Shown here one piece after another: positions 22,647 through 31,348 of a stretch of 64,000 bases of DNA; position 1 is the stretch's first letter; each line of letters begins with the position of its first letter. The position numbers were made by a program, and so were the translations under genes. Under the pieces are notes generated by a model that was not told the DNA's origin, made no database searches, and was given only the letters and a program-made list of their open reading frames with translations. Source of the DNA: Amycolatopsis balhimycina FH 1894 (GTDB lineage Bacteria > Actinomycetota > Actinomycetes > Mycobacteriales > Pseudonocardiaceae); assembly GCF_000384295.1 (NCBI RefSeq), contig NZ_KB913037.1, positions 7,317,533-7,381,532 of the forward strand, given 5' to 3'.

Positions 22647-25600
22647 GTGGAGGAAGGCCTGTCGTTCGCCGGCTGGCTGCGAGAGCGGCGCGGGCTCGCC
22701 GGCCTCACCCAGGCCCAGCTCGCCGAACGCGCCGGACTGAGCCTGCGCGCGGTGCGCAACGCCGAGCTCGGCAGCGTCCGGCGGCCCCGCCCGGAGACCG
22801 AGCGGCGGCTGCGGGAAGCGCTTGCCGAAGCCCCGCCGGAGCCGGTGCGGATCGGTGTCCTGGGACCGCTCACCGTGGCGCGCGGGGCCGAGCCGGTCGA
22901 GATCGGCGCGGAGAAACAGCGCCTGCTGCTGGCGTTGCTGGCCCTGCAGCCGAACCGGACCGTCCGGCGGGAAGACCTCGTCGACGTCATCTGGGACGAA
23001 CCGCCGCCATCGTGCCTGGAGCTGCTCCACACCTACGTCGCGCGGCTGCGGCGGGCGCTGCGGCCCGCCGACCTCATCGCCACCGACAAGGGCGGCTACC
23101 GGCTTTCCGCCGGCAAAGCCGAGCTGGACCTCCTGGAGTTCGAGGCGCTGCTGAGCCGGGAGCCGCCGGGCTATCGCGCGGCCCTGGACCTGTGGCGCGG
23201 GCCCGCGCTCGCCGACGTCGAACGGCTCCGGCAGCATCCCGTCCGGCTGGCGCTGGCGATGCGGCACGCCAAGACGGTCCTGGCCTACGCCGGCACCGCG
23301 GACCCCGAGGACGCGGCGGTGCGGCTGCGGGCGCTGACCGCCGAGGAGCCGCTCGGCGAGGCCGCGCACGCCAAGCTGATGCTGGCGCTCGCCGCGTCCG
23401 GGCGCCAGGCCGCCGCACTGGACGTGTTCGAGGACGTGCGCCGCCGGCTGGCCGGCGAGCTGGGCATCGAACCGGGACCCGAGCTGCGCGCGGCCCAGCG
23501 GCAGGTGCTGCGGCAGGACTTCGCCGCCCCGGAGCCGCCGTCCCGGGTGCCGGCGCAGCTGCCCGCGGACGTCCCCGGGTTCCGCGGCCGCGCGGCGCAG
23601 CTGGCCGAGCTGGACGCTCTGCTGCACCGCGCCGAAGACGACACCGGCGCGCGGATCGCCGTCCTGTCCGGCACCGGCGGGGTCGGCAAGACCGCGCTCG
23701 GCGTGCACTGGGCGCAGCGCTCGCCCGCCGCGTTCCCGGACGGGCAGCTCTACCTCGACCTGCACGGCTACGGCACGGTCCGGCCGGTGGAGCCGGGTGA
23801 CGCGTTGTCCGGGTTCCTGCGCGCCCTCGGCGTCGACGGCGCCGACATCCCCGCCGAGCCGGACGAGCGCGCCGCGAAGTTCCGCACCGCGCTCACCGGC
23901 CGCCGGATGCTGCTGGTGCTCGACAACGCGGGTTCGGTCGGGCAGGTCCGCCCGCTGCTGCCCGGCTCGGCGTCGTGCCTGGTGCTGGTGACCAGCCGGG
24001 ACGCGCTGCCGGGCCTGGTCGCCCGCCACGGCGCCCGCCGCGTGCTCGTCGACCTGCTCACCGGGACCGAAGCCCGCGACCTGCTGCGCGCGCTGCTCGG
24101 CCGGCGCGTCGACGACGAACCCGAGGCCACCTCGGCACTGATCGGGTACGCCGCCCGGCTGCCACTGGCCCTGCGGCTGGTCGCGGAGCTGGCGCTCGGC
24201 CGGCCGGGGGAGCGCCTCGCCGAGCTCTCGGCGGAGCTGGCCGACGAACGGCGGCGGCTCGACCTGCTCGACGGCGGCGGCGACCCGCTGACCGCGGTCC
24301 GTGCCGTGTTCTCGTGGTCGTACCACCACCTGGCATCCGACGCCGCGCGCGTGTTCCGGCTCTGCGGCCTGCACCCGGGCCGCGACCTGACGCCGGCCGC
24401 GCTCGCCGCGCTCGCCGGCGTGCCCCTGCCCGAGGCGGAACGGCTGGCCGGCACGCTGGTGCGGGCCCACCTCGCGCAGCGGACCGGCGACGACCGCGTC
24501 CAGCTGCACGACCTGCTGCGCGTCTACGCCGCCGAGCTGGCGGCCGCCGACGCGGAGGAAAGCCACGCGGCGCAGGAGCGGCTGTTCGACTTCTACGTCC
24601 GGTCGGCGGCGCAGGCCATGGACGTCGTCCTGCCGCAGGAACGGCACCTGCGCCCGCGGGTGCCGGAACCCGGCGTCAAGGTGATCGACGCGCAGGCGTG
24701 GCTGGAGGCCGAGCGCCGCAACCTCCTCGCGGTGGCCGCGCACGCGACGCGGCACGGGTGGCCGGAGCACCTGCGGCTGCTGTCCGGGATCCTGTGGCAC
24801 TACCTCGACGTCGGCGGCTACCACGAGGAAGCGCTGGTGCTGCACACGCACGCGTCGGCGCTGGCCCACTACGCCGGCGACCGGGCCGCCGAGGCCGAGC
24901 CGCTGATCCTCATCGCGCTCGGCCACTGGCGCGTCGGCCGGTCGCGGGAAGCGCTGCGCTACCTGGAGGAGGCGCTCGTCCTCGCCCGCGAGACCGGCGA
25001 CCGGCGGACCGAGATCCACGCGGTCAACACCCTCGGCCTGGTCTGCCGCGCCCTGGGCCGGTTCGCCGAAGGGATCGGGTACTCGGCGGAGGCGCTCGAG
25101 CTGGCCCGGCGGACGGGCGACCGCACCAGCGAAGGCCTGGTCCTGGTGGTGCTCGGCTGTTCGTGTCGCGGCATCGGCCGGTACGGCGAAGCGATCGGTC
25201 ACTTCGAAGCGGCACTCGCCCTGGCCCGGGACACCGCCGACCGCACCAGCGAGGGCTACGCGCTGGTCAACATGGGCGACGCGTTGTCGGCACTGGGACG
25301 CCACGACGAAGCGGTCCGGGCCCTGGAGGAAGGGCTTGCGCACCTGCGCGCGATGGGCGTGCGGGTGAGCGAAGGGTACGCGCTGGGCATCCTCGGCGAC
25401 GTCGAGCACGCGCGCGGCCGGCACGCGGAAGCCGCGGCGCACCTGGAGCGGGCGCTGGAAATCGCGCAGGAGACGGGAAGCCCGACGAACCGCAGTGTCG
25501 CGCTGAAGCACCTGGGCGACGTCCGGCTGGCCCAGGGCCGGCACGCGGAAGCGGCCCGGCACCTCGAAGAGGCGCTGAGCCTGGCCCGCGAATGCGGCGA

Positions 25601-25898
25601 CCGGGGCGTGGAATCCCGCGTGCTCAACAGCCTGGGTGCCCTTTGCGCCGCACGCGGCGCTTCGTCGGATGCGCTCAGGTACCACCGCGAAGCCCTTGCG
25701 GTGGCGAAGAAGACGGGCTGCCTCCCCGAGCAGGGGCGCGCTTACTGCGGGCTCGGCGAAGTCCACTGTGGACTCGGCGACCCGGACGCCGCGCGCGAGC
25801 ACTGGGAACGCGCGTTGGCCTGCTACGCCGGGGAATGCGTGCCCGGCGCGACCCGGGTCCGGAACCACTTGGCGGCCTTGGACCGCGTCGTGGGGTAG
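22647..25898 (+). CDS. AfsR/SARP-type regulator: XRE-HTH, BTAD, NB-ARC, TPR
   Basis: A 1083-residue STAND regulator. It begins with an XRE HTH (10-50: GLTQAQLAERAGLSLRAVRNAELG), then a winged-helix DNA-binding region (about 65-150: IGVLGPLTVARG...), a BTAD domain (about 150-285, ending LGIEPGPELRAAQRQVL), an NB-ARC ATPase with Walker A GTGGVGKT (342-349) and LVLDNAG as Walker B, and about nine TPRs of 40 residues (700-1060), each with the R-x-x-G-R-x-x-E-A pattern. The extra N-terminal XRE HTH makes two DNA-binding modules. GTG 22647 follows GGGAGAGG. No biosynthetic cluster adjoins, so the regulon lies elsewhere. Confidence 0.9.
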   Translation: MEEGLSFAGWLRERRGLAGLTQAQLAERAGLSLRAVRNAELGSVRRPRPETERRLREALAEAPPEPVRIGVLGPLTVARGAEPVEIGAEKQRLLLALLALQPNRTVRREDLVDVIWDEPPPSCLELLHTYVARLRRALRPADLIATDKGGYRLSAGKAELDLLEFEALLSREPPGYRAALDLWRGPALADVERLRQHPVRLALAMRHAKTVLAYAGTADPEDAAVRLRALTAEEPLGEAAHAKLMLALAASGRQAAALDVFEDVRRRLAGELGIEPGPELRAAQRQVLRQDFAAPEPPSRVPAQLPADVPGFRGRAAQLAELDALLHRAEDDTGARIAVLSGTGGVGKTALGVHWAQRSPAAFPDGQLYLDLHGYGTVRPVEPGDALSGFLRALGVDGADIPAEPDERAAKFRTALTGRRMLLVLDNAGSVGQVRPLLPGSASCLVLVTSRDALPGLVARHGARRVLVDLLTGTEARDLLRALLGRRVDDEPEATSALIGYAARLPLALRLVAELALGRPGERLAELSAELADERRRLDLLDGGGDPLTAVRAVFSWSYHHLASDAARVFRLCGLHPGRDLTPAALAALAGVPLPEAERLAGTLVRAHLAQRTGDDRVQLHDLLRVYAAELAAADAEESHAAQERLFDFYVRSAAQAMDVVLPQERHLRPRVPEPGVKVIDAQAWLEAERRNLLAVAAHATRHGWPEHLRLLSGILWHYLDVGGYHEEALVLHTHASALAHYAGDRAAEAEPLILIALGHWRVGRSREALRYLEEALVLARETGDRRTEIHAVNTLGLVCRALGRFAEGIGYSAEALELARRTGDRTSEGLVLVVLGCSCRGIGRYGEAIGHFEAALALARDTADRTSEGYALVNMGDALSALGRHDEAVRALEEGLAHLRAMGVRVSEGYALGILGDVEHARGRHAEAAAHLERALEIAQETGSPTNRSVALKHLGDVRLAQGRHAEAARHLEEALSLARECGDRGVESRVLNSLGALCAARGASSDALRYHREALAVAKKTGCLPEQGRAYCGLGEVHCGLGDPDAAREHWERALACYAGECVPGATRVRNHLAALDRVVG

Positions 25899-25993
25899 GG
25901 GCGTTCAAGAGCGGCGATGTCGCTTTCGACCCGCTGGCGATCCCGGTCGACGATGTCGGTGCAGCCGGCGAGCCGCGGGTGCCAGGTGATCAT
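25823..25993 (-). CDS. Doubtful small ORF coupled to methyltransferase
   Basis: A 56-codon frame whose ATG overlaps the methyltransferase stop (ATGA). It starts MITWHPRLAGCTDIVDRDRQ and includes a helical part, but the last third lies antisense to the SARP gene. The ATGA overlap may be chance. No family. Confidence 0.2.
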   Translation of the reverse strand: MITWHPRLAGCTDIVDRDRQRVESDIAALERPYPTTRSKAAKWFRTRVAPGTHSPA

Positions 25994-26772
25994 GACTTTC
26001 TCCCGGTGGCCTTGAAGAACGTGTAGTGGAAGGTCCCGTCTCCGGCGCCTGTGCGGTGGAGGTCGGCGACTCCGCGCGCCCAGCCGTCCGCGGTGGCGAG
26101 CCCGCGGGCGACGGCGGTTTCGCCGACGCCTTCGACCATCGCGGTGAAGGTGTCGCGGGTGAACCCGGTGACAAGGCCGGGCCGGGACGCGTCGGCGTAG
26201 ACGGTCCGGGGCTCGACCGACACTCCGTCGAACCCGGCGCCGGTGAGCAGCGGGTACAGGCGCCGTCCGATGAGCGCGTCGCCGCCGGCGTCGGCCTGCA
26301 GGCGGACGAGGCAGTCGATGGCGGCCTGGGCGTACTCGCTGCGCGGGTGGTGGAACGCCGAGCCGTGGTCGCCTTCGATCACCGTGATCGTGCCGCCCGG
26401 CCGCAGCAGGGTTCGCAGGTGCGCCAGGGCTTTCTCCGGCTCCGGCAGGTGTTCCAGCACGAAGCAGACGAAGACGTGGTCGTACTCGCCGTCGAGGTCG
26501 AACAGGTCGGCTTGCCGGAATTCGACGGTCCTGGCCCGCTTCCGCGCCTGGGCGAGGGACGCGGCGGAGACGTCGACGGCGGTCAGGTGCGCGCCGGGGC
26601 TGCGGGCCACGAGGTGGACGGTCTGGGCGCCGACGCCGCAGCCGGCCTCCAGCACGCGGCTGCCGGCCGGGTAGGCCGTCCCCGCGTGCAGCAGCTCGGC
26701 CAGGGTGTCGGCCTGGTCGCCGAGGCGGCGGGCTTCGGGTTCGGCGTATCCGTGCACGTAACCGGTGTCCAT
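25990..26772 (-). CDS. Class I SAM-dependent methyltransferase
   Basis: A 260-residue methyltransferase. Motif I is VLEAGCGVGAQTVHLV (residues about 40-55), motif II VDVSAASL and the post-II acidic DLFDLDGEYDHVFVCFVLEHLPEPEKALAHL. The C-terminus FHYTFFKATGRKS is usual in the UbiE/Methyltransf_11-like class. ATG 26772 is chosen because the frame upstream is antisense to the divergent MocR gene. The 28-bp spacing to MocR implies shared control. Substrate unknown. Confidence 0.88.
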   Translation of the reverse strand: MDTGYVHGYAEPEARRLGDQADTLAELLHAGTAYPAGSRVLEAGCGVGAQTVHLVARSPGAHLTAVDVSAASLAQARKRARTVEFRQADLFDLDGEYDHVFVCFVLEHLPEPEKALAHLRTLLRPGGTITVIEGDHGSAFHHPRSEYAQAAIDCLVRLQADAGGDALIGRRLYPLLTGAGFDGVSVEPRTVYADASRPGLVTGFTRDTFTAMVEGVGETAVARGLATADGWARGVADLHRTGAGDGTFHYTFFKATGRKS

Positions 26773-26800
26773 GGCCCCAGCGTGATGCGACAATGGCCCG

Positions 26801-28246
26801 ATGGACAGAGCCAAAACCTTGCGTCCCGAGGGGTCCATAGGGTCGGACTTCCTCCAGCTGGACGTCCGCGAGGCGCCGCCGGGCGGGCTCGCGGACTGGC
26901 TCGCCGGGCAGCTGCGCGCGGCGGTCGCCGACGGCAGGCTCCCGGTCGGCGGGCGGCTGCCCGCGTCCCGGGTGCTCGCCGCCGACCTGCGCGTGTCGCG
27001 GGGCGTGGTCACCGAGGCCTACCAGCGGCTGGTCGACGACGGCCACGCCGCTGGCCGCGGCCGGGCCGGCACCGTCGTGGTCGCCGCGCCGGTGGTGCCG
27101 CCCGACCCGGTCTCCGTTGCTTCGCCGGCGAAGGTGATCACGCCCTCGCCCGGTCCCGGCATCTTCGACGCGATCCGCGCGGCCCCGGCCCGGATCGACC
27201 TCACCCCCGGTGTGCCGGACCTGACGGCGTTCCCGCGGGCGGCCTGGCTGCGGGCGGAACGCTCGGTGCTGGACGAGCTCGAGCCGTCGCAGTTCGGTTA
27301 CGGCGATCCGCGCGGGGCGCCGGCGATGCGGCGGGCGGTGTCGCACTGGCTGGCGCGCAGCCGCGGGATCAGGGCCGACCCGGGCGAGATCATTGTCGTG
27401 GCCGGGGTCGCGCAGGCGCTGACGCTGCTCGGGGACGTGCTGAGGCGGCGCGGTGTCACCGAAATGGCGGTGGAGGACCCGAGTTCGCTCGGCGCCCGGC
27501 AGCACCTGAACCACTGCGGCCTGGCGACACCACCGGTCGAAGTGGACGACGACGGCCTGCGCGTCGCCGAACTGAGGGCGCCGGCCGTGCTGCTGACGCC
27601 GGCCCACCAGTTCCCGATGGGCGTGGTGCTGGGCGGCGAGCGCCGCCGCGACCTGATGCGCTGGGCGGCCGACGGCGGCATCGTCGTCGAGGACGACTAC
27701 GACGCCGAGCACCGCTACGACCGCGCGCCGGTGCCCGCGGTCCGGTCGATGCTGCCCGAAGTGTGTTACCTGGGCAGCGTTTCGAAGCTGCTGGCCCCGG
27801 CGTTGCGCATCGGCTGGCTGCTCGCGCCCCCGCGGTTCCGGGACGACCTCGTGGCCGCGAAGCGGTTCGCGGACCTCGGCAACGGGGTGCTGCCGCAGCT
27901 GGTGCTGGCCCGGCTCATGGAGACGGGTGAGCTGGAGCGGCAGCTGCGGGTGGTGCGGGCCCGCCACCGCCGCCGCCGCGACGCGATGATCCGTGCCCTG
28001 GCGGAGTCACTGCCGTCGGCGGTGGTCCACGGCGCGGCGGCGGGGCTGCACCTGACGATCACGTTCGGCGGCGAGGTGGACGACGTCGCCCTGGCGGCGG
28101 CCGCGCTGGCGGACGGGGTGAAGGTGCAGCCGCTGTCGTGGCACCGCCAGCTCCCGGGGTCTCCGGGGCTGGTCCTGGGCTACGCCGCGCGGACGGCGAC
28201 GGAGATTTCGGAGGGTGTCGCGCTGCTGGGAAAGCTGCTGCGCTGA
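26801..28246 (+). CDS. MocR/GabR-type regulator (GntR-aminotransferase fusion)
   Basis: A 481-residue fusion. A GntR winged helix (about 27-95: WLAGQLRAAVADGRLPVGGRLPASRVLAADLRVSRGVVTEAYQRLVDDG) is joined to a class I aminotransferase-like domain (130-475) with the PLP lysine at K329 in GSVSKLLAPALRIGW and the family motif EDDYDAEHRY. Members sense PLP or an amino acid bound to PLP and switch a divergent gene, here probably the methyltransferase. Confidence 0.92.
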   Translation: MDRAKTLRPEGSIGSDFLQLDVREAPPGGLADWLAGQLRAAVADGRLPVGGRLPASRVLAADLRVSRGVVTEAYQRLVDDGHAAGRGRAGTVVVAAPVVPPDPVSVASPAKVITPSPGPGIFDAIRAAPARIDLTPGVPDLTAFPRAAWLRAERSVLDELEPSQFGYGDPRGAPAMRRAVSHWLARSRGIRADPGEIIVVAGVAQALTLLGDVLRRRGVTEMAVEDPSSLGARQHLNHCGLATPPVEVDDDGLRVAELRAPAVLLTPAHQFPMGVVLGGERRRDLMRWAADGGIVVEDDYDAEHRYDRAPVPAVRSMLPEVCYLGSVSKLLAPALRIGWLLAPPRFRDDLVAAKRFADLGNGVLPQLVLARLMETGELERQLRVVRARHRRRRDAMIRALAESLPSAVVHGAAAGLHLTITFGGEVDDVALAAAALADGVKVQPLSWHRQLPGSPGLVLGYAARTATEISEGVALLGKLLR

Positions 28247-28321
28247 CCGCGGGCGGCGCGGGGGACCCCCGGTTTCAACGTTACCGGCAAGCACCGGCAG
28301 TTCCCGGCCCGCGCGACGGGG

Positions 28322-28330
28322 TTGTCCACA
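28322..28330 (+). other. TTGTCCACA, DnaA-box-like 9-mer
   Basis: An exact match to the actinobacterial DnaA box in a 236-bp non-coding gap. Two more copies are at 60834 and 60896. One isolated box is not an origin; it may titrate DnaA or be chance. Confidence 0.35.
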
Positions 28331-28362
28331 GCCGCGTCGCGTTCCGGCGAGCCTGGTAAATA

Positions 28363-28375
28363 GTCCTCAAAGGAC
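28363..28375. promoter_or_regulatory. Short perfect palindrome GTCCT-CAA-AGGAC
   Basis: A 13-bp symmetric site in the AT-richer part of the gap before the MFS gene, 107 bp upstream of its start. It could be an operator or a short hairpin. Nothing else identifies it. Confidence 0.3.
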
Positions 28376-28443
28376 AGTCAAGCCACTGTGACCATGCTCT
28401 CCCACGTGTTCCGCGCCATTGATTGCCATCCGCAACCAAGTTG

Positions 28444-28458
28444 CTTAGCCTAGCTAAG
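28444..28458 (+). promoter_or_regulatory. MarR-like operator CTTAGC-CTA-GCTAAG
   Basis: A perfect 6-bp inverted repeat around three bases, AT-rich and preceded by TTG, like known MarR boxes. It lies 24 bp before the MFS start at 28483 and would overlap the promoter -10 region. No MarR gene is adjacent, so the regulator would act in trans. Confidence 0.5.
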
Positions 28459-28482
28459 GGACATGAACGGAAGGGTTGCACA

Positions 28483-30252
28483 GTGGCGGAACGCCGGACG
28501 TATTCGATCGCGGAACTGGGGCCGCGGTACAAGTGGATCGCGCTGTCCAACACGACGCTGGGCATGCTGATCGCCACGATCAACTCCTCGATCGTGCTGA
28601 TCGCGCTGCCCGACATCTTCAAGGGCATCGGCATCAACCCCCTGGAACCGGCCAACACCAGCTACCTGCTGTGGATGATCATGGGCTTCCTCGTGGTCAC
28701 CGCGGTGCTGGTGGTGAGCTTCGGCAGGCTCGGCGACATGTACGGCCGCGCGAGGATGTACAACCTCGGCTTCGCCGTCTTCACCGTTTCTTCGGTCATG
28801 CTGGCCATCACGTGGTTCGACGGCGACGCGGCCGCGTTGTGGCTGATCGGCTGGCGGATCGTGCAGGGCGTCGGCGGCGCCTTCCTGATGGCGAACTCCT
28901 CGGCGATCCTGACCGACGCCTTCCCGGCCAACCAGCGCGGCCTCGCGCTCGGCATGAACGGCGTCGCGGCGATCGCGGGCTCGTTCCTCGGCCTGGTCGT
29001 CGGCGGGGTGCTGGCCCCGATCGACTGGAACCTGATCTTCCTGGTCTCGGTGCCGTTCGGCGTCATCGGCACGATCTGGGCGTACCTCAAGCTGCACGAC
29101 ACCGGCATCCGCAAGCACGCGCGGATGGACTGGTGGGGCAACATCACCTTCGCGGTGGGCCTGATCGCGGTGCTGATCGGGATCACCTACGGCATCCAGC
29201 CGTACGGCTCGTCGCCGACCGGCTGGGGCAGCCCGTTCGTGCTGAGCTGCCTGATCGGCGGGTTCGCGGTCCTGGTCGCGTTCGTGATCATCGAGTCGAA
29301 GGTCGACAACCCGCTGTTCCGGCTGTCGCTGTTCCGGATCAGGTCGTTCACCTGGGGCAACGTCGCGAACCTGACGGCGTCGCTCGGCCGCGGCGGGCTC
29401 CAGTTCATCCTGATCATCTGGCTGCAGGGCATCTGGCTGCCGCAGCACGGCTACACGTTCGAGCAGACACCGCTGTGGGCGGGCATCTACATGCTGCCGA
29501 TGACGGTCGGCTTCCTGCTGGCCGCGCCGACGTCGGGCATCCTCGCCGACCGCATCGGCAGCCGCCTGCTCGCCTCGAGCGGCCTGCTCATCACCGCGAT
29601 CACGTTCCTGCTGCTGATCATCCTGCCGGTGAACTTCGACTACTGGGCGTTTGCGGGGATCCTGCTGATCAACGGCATCGGCATGGGCATGTTCTCCTCG
29701 CCGAACCGCGCCGAGGTGATGAACAGCCTGCCGGCGGACTCACGCGGCTCCGGCGCGGGCATGATGACGACGTTCCAGAACGCGGCGATGGTCCTGTCGA
29801 TCGGCTTCTTCTTCAGCCTGATCATCGCGGGTCTGTCTTCGAGCCTGCCTTCGACGATGAGCCAGGGTCTGACGGAACACGGCGTCCCCGCGGCGGCGGC
29901 TTCGCAGATCGCCAACCTCCCGGCGGTGGCGGTGCTGTTCGCGGCGTTCCTGGGCTACAACCCGATCCAGCAGCTCCTGGGCGGTCAGCTTTCGGCGCTG
30001 CCGCCGGACCAGGCGGCGTTCCTGACGGGCCGCAGCTTCTTCCCGAACCTGATCTCGGGCCCGTTCCAGTCGGGCTTGGCGGTGGCGTTCGGCTTCGCGA
30101 TCGTGGTCTGCCTGATCGGCGCGGTGGCATCCCTGCTGACGAAGGACGCCCGCCCCGCGGACGCCGAGTCGGTGGGTGAAGAGCTGGCCGCGGTGGCCGG
30201 GGAGTCGGGCGGCGGGCCGAGCGAATTGGTGTCACCGTCGAGCGAACGCTAG
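28483..30252 (+). CDS. MFS transporter, DHA2 family, long C-terminus
   Basis: A 589-residue, about 14-helix exporter. It starts MAERRTYSIAELGPRYKWIALSNTTLGMLIATINSSIVLIALP; motif A appears as GRLGDMYGRARMY, and the antiporter motif C region is in the GVGGAFLMANSSAILTDAFP and NGVAAIAGSFLGLVVGGVLAP stretch. The C-terminus is a hydrophilic Ser/Glu tail. GTG 28483 after GGAAGGG is chosen. Likely a drug or metabolite exporter under MarR-type control; a strong terminator follows at 30265. Confidence 0.9.
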   Translation: MAERRTYSIAELGPRYKWIALSNTTLGMLIATINSSIVLIALPDIFKGIGINPLEPANTSYLLWMIMGFLVVTAVLVVSFGRLGDMYGRARMYNLGFAVFTVSSVMLAITWFDGDAAALWLIGWRIVQGVGGAFLMANSSAILTDAFPANQRGLALGMNGVAAIAGSFLGLVVGGVLAPIDWNLIFLVSVPFGVIGTIWAYLKLHDTGIRKHARMDWWGNITFAVGLIAVLIGITYGIQPYGSSPTGWGSPFVLSCLIGGFAVLVAFVIIESKVDNPLFRLSLFRIRSFTWGNVANLTASLGRGGLQFILIIWLQGIWLPQHGYTFEQTPLWAGIYMLPMTVGFLLAAPTSGILADRIGSRLLASSGLLITAITFLLLIILPVNFDYWAFAGILLINGIGMGMFSSPNRAEVMNSLPADSRGSGAGMMTTFQNAAMVLSIGFFFSLIIAGLSSSLPSTMSQGLTEHGVPAAAASQIANLPAVAVLFAAFLGYNPIQQLLGGQLSALPPDQAAFLTGRSFFPNLISGPFQSGLAVAFGFAIVVCLIGAVASLLTKDARPADAESVGEELAAVAGESGGGPSELVSPSSER

Positions 30253-30264
30253 ACCGGTTTCGAG

Positions 30265-30295
30265 AAGCCGGGTGCCGGGTGGCACCCGGCTTTTT
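30265..30295 (+). terminator. Intrinsic terminator after MFS gene
   Basis: AAGCCGGGTGCC and GGCACCCGGC pair around GGGT and are followed by TTTTT, the clearest textbook rho-independent terminator in the window. It starts 13 bp after the MFS stop and also separates the convergent cyclophilin gene. Confidence 0.9.
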
Positions 30296-30311
30296 CCGTC
30301 GGCGGGCGGAT

Positions 30312-30971
30312 CTACCAGCCGACCGTGGCGCGCTGGATCTTCACCGGGTGGGCCGGCGCCCCGTCCAGCGGCCCATTCGGGTCGGTGGGGATGATCCCGT
30401 CCTCGACCATCCGATCGATGGCGGACATCCCCCGGATCACGCGCCCCATCACCGAGTAGTTCGCCGGGATGTTCGCGAACGAATGCACGATGAAGAACTC
30501 CGACCCGTTGGTCCCGGGCCCCTGGTTCCCCATGGCCACGGTCCCGCGCGGATAGGTCTCCGCCCCCGAAGCCTCGTCCGGGAACTTGTACCCCGGCCCG
30601 CCCTTTTCGACCTCGTAGATGTCTCCGCACTGCAGAACACCAAGCCGAGCGGAGTTGGAAAGGCGCCAGCACTGGGACCGGTCGTAGAACCGCTGCAGAA
30701 TCAGCGAAACCATGTTGTGCACCGCGCAAGGAGCAGCACCGGCGCGGTTCAGCCGCACCGTCACCGGCCCGTAGTTGAACCGGAACGTCACGTCGACGGT
30801 CCCGCGGGTCGAAGCGAACGGCAGCGGACGCACGACGGGCCGCGCCGCCGGGTTGTCCGGGGTCGGTGTGAACGAGCACTGAACCCACGGCACCGAAGCC
30901 GAGGCCGGAGCAGCGGGCACCACCAAAGCGCCCAAAACGGAAAGCACAGCCAGGCCCCAGCGCAGCTTCAT
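30312..30971 (-). CDS. Secreted cyclophilin-type peptidyl-prolyl isomerase
   Basis: A 219-residue protein with a signal peptide (MKLRWGLAVLSVLGALVVPAAPASA, cleavage near 25-26) and a cyclophilin domain: VRLNRAGAAPCAVHNMVSLILQRFYD, RGTVAMGNQGPGTNGSEFFIVHSF and MGRVIRGMSAIDRM. The catalytic arginine position of cyclophilin A is not clear in this divergent sequence; Q/F of the active site are replaced in part. It carries four cysteines, perhaps disulfides. Probably aids folding of exported proteins. Confidence 0.87.
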   Translation of the reverse strand: MKLRWGLAVLSVLGALVVPAAPASASVPWVQCSFTPTPDNPAARPVVRPLPFASTRGTVDVTFRFNYGPVTVRLNRAGAAPCAVHNMVSLILQRFYDRSQCWRLSNSARLGVLQCGDIYEVEKGGPGYKFPDEASGAETYPRGTVAMGNQGPGTNGSEFFIVHSFANIPANYSVMGRVIRGMSAIDRMVEDGIIPTDPNGPLDGAPAHPVKIQRATVGW

Positions 30972-30996
30972 GCCGGGGACGTTAGCGGGTAACGAA

Positions 30997-31254
30997 CTAC
31001 TTGCGCCAGGCCGTGCGCCGCTTGCGGATGTCCAGCACGAGCAGCAGGACGAGGAACAGCGCCAGGCCGACCAGCCAGACGTTCTCGGTGTTGTTCTCGT
31101 GGTTGCCCTTGATCATCACCAGCAGGATGATCGCGCTGACCCAGCCGGCGATGCGGGTGGCCTTCGGGAACGAGCCGTGCCAGCCCCAGGCCGCGGACGG
31201 CTCGTCGCGCGGGTCGACCTCGGGCCGCCTCTTCTCGACCGCCTTGCCTGCCAC
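30997..31254 (-). CDS. DUF2631 family small membrane protein
   Basis: An 85-residue protein: the soluble N-terminus has the family hallmark EVDPRDEPSAAWGWHG, then two hydrophobic helices (ATRIAGWVSAIILLVMIKGNHENNTENVWLVGLALFLVLLLVLDI) and a basic end. GTG 31254 follows GAGGAG. In mycobacteria such a gene lies close to dxr as it does here, divergent. Function unknown. Confidence 0.82.
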   Translation of the reverse strand: MAGKAVEKRRPEVDPRDEPSAAWGWHGSFPKATRIAGWVSAIILLVMIKGNHENNTENVWLVGLALFLVLLLVLDIRKRRTAWRK

Positions 31255-31348
31255 GATGAACTCCTCAAACCCCGTGAACCTCGGACCCGCCGATGATCCC
31301 ACACCTCCGGGTGCGCCGAGGAGACGCCCCGCGCGACAATGACCGGCG

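Noticed and set aside
22557..25868. Open frame of 1103 codons on the minus strand opposite the SARP regulator
   Set aside because: It is antisense to a gene with clear domains, is poor in hydrophobic order and arises from GC-biased third positions.
25823..25993. 56-codon ORF coupled by ATGA to the methyltransferase as a firm gene
   Set aside because: Part is antisense to the SARP gene and no family is seen; kept only as a doubtful feature.
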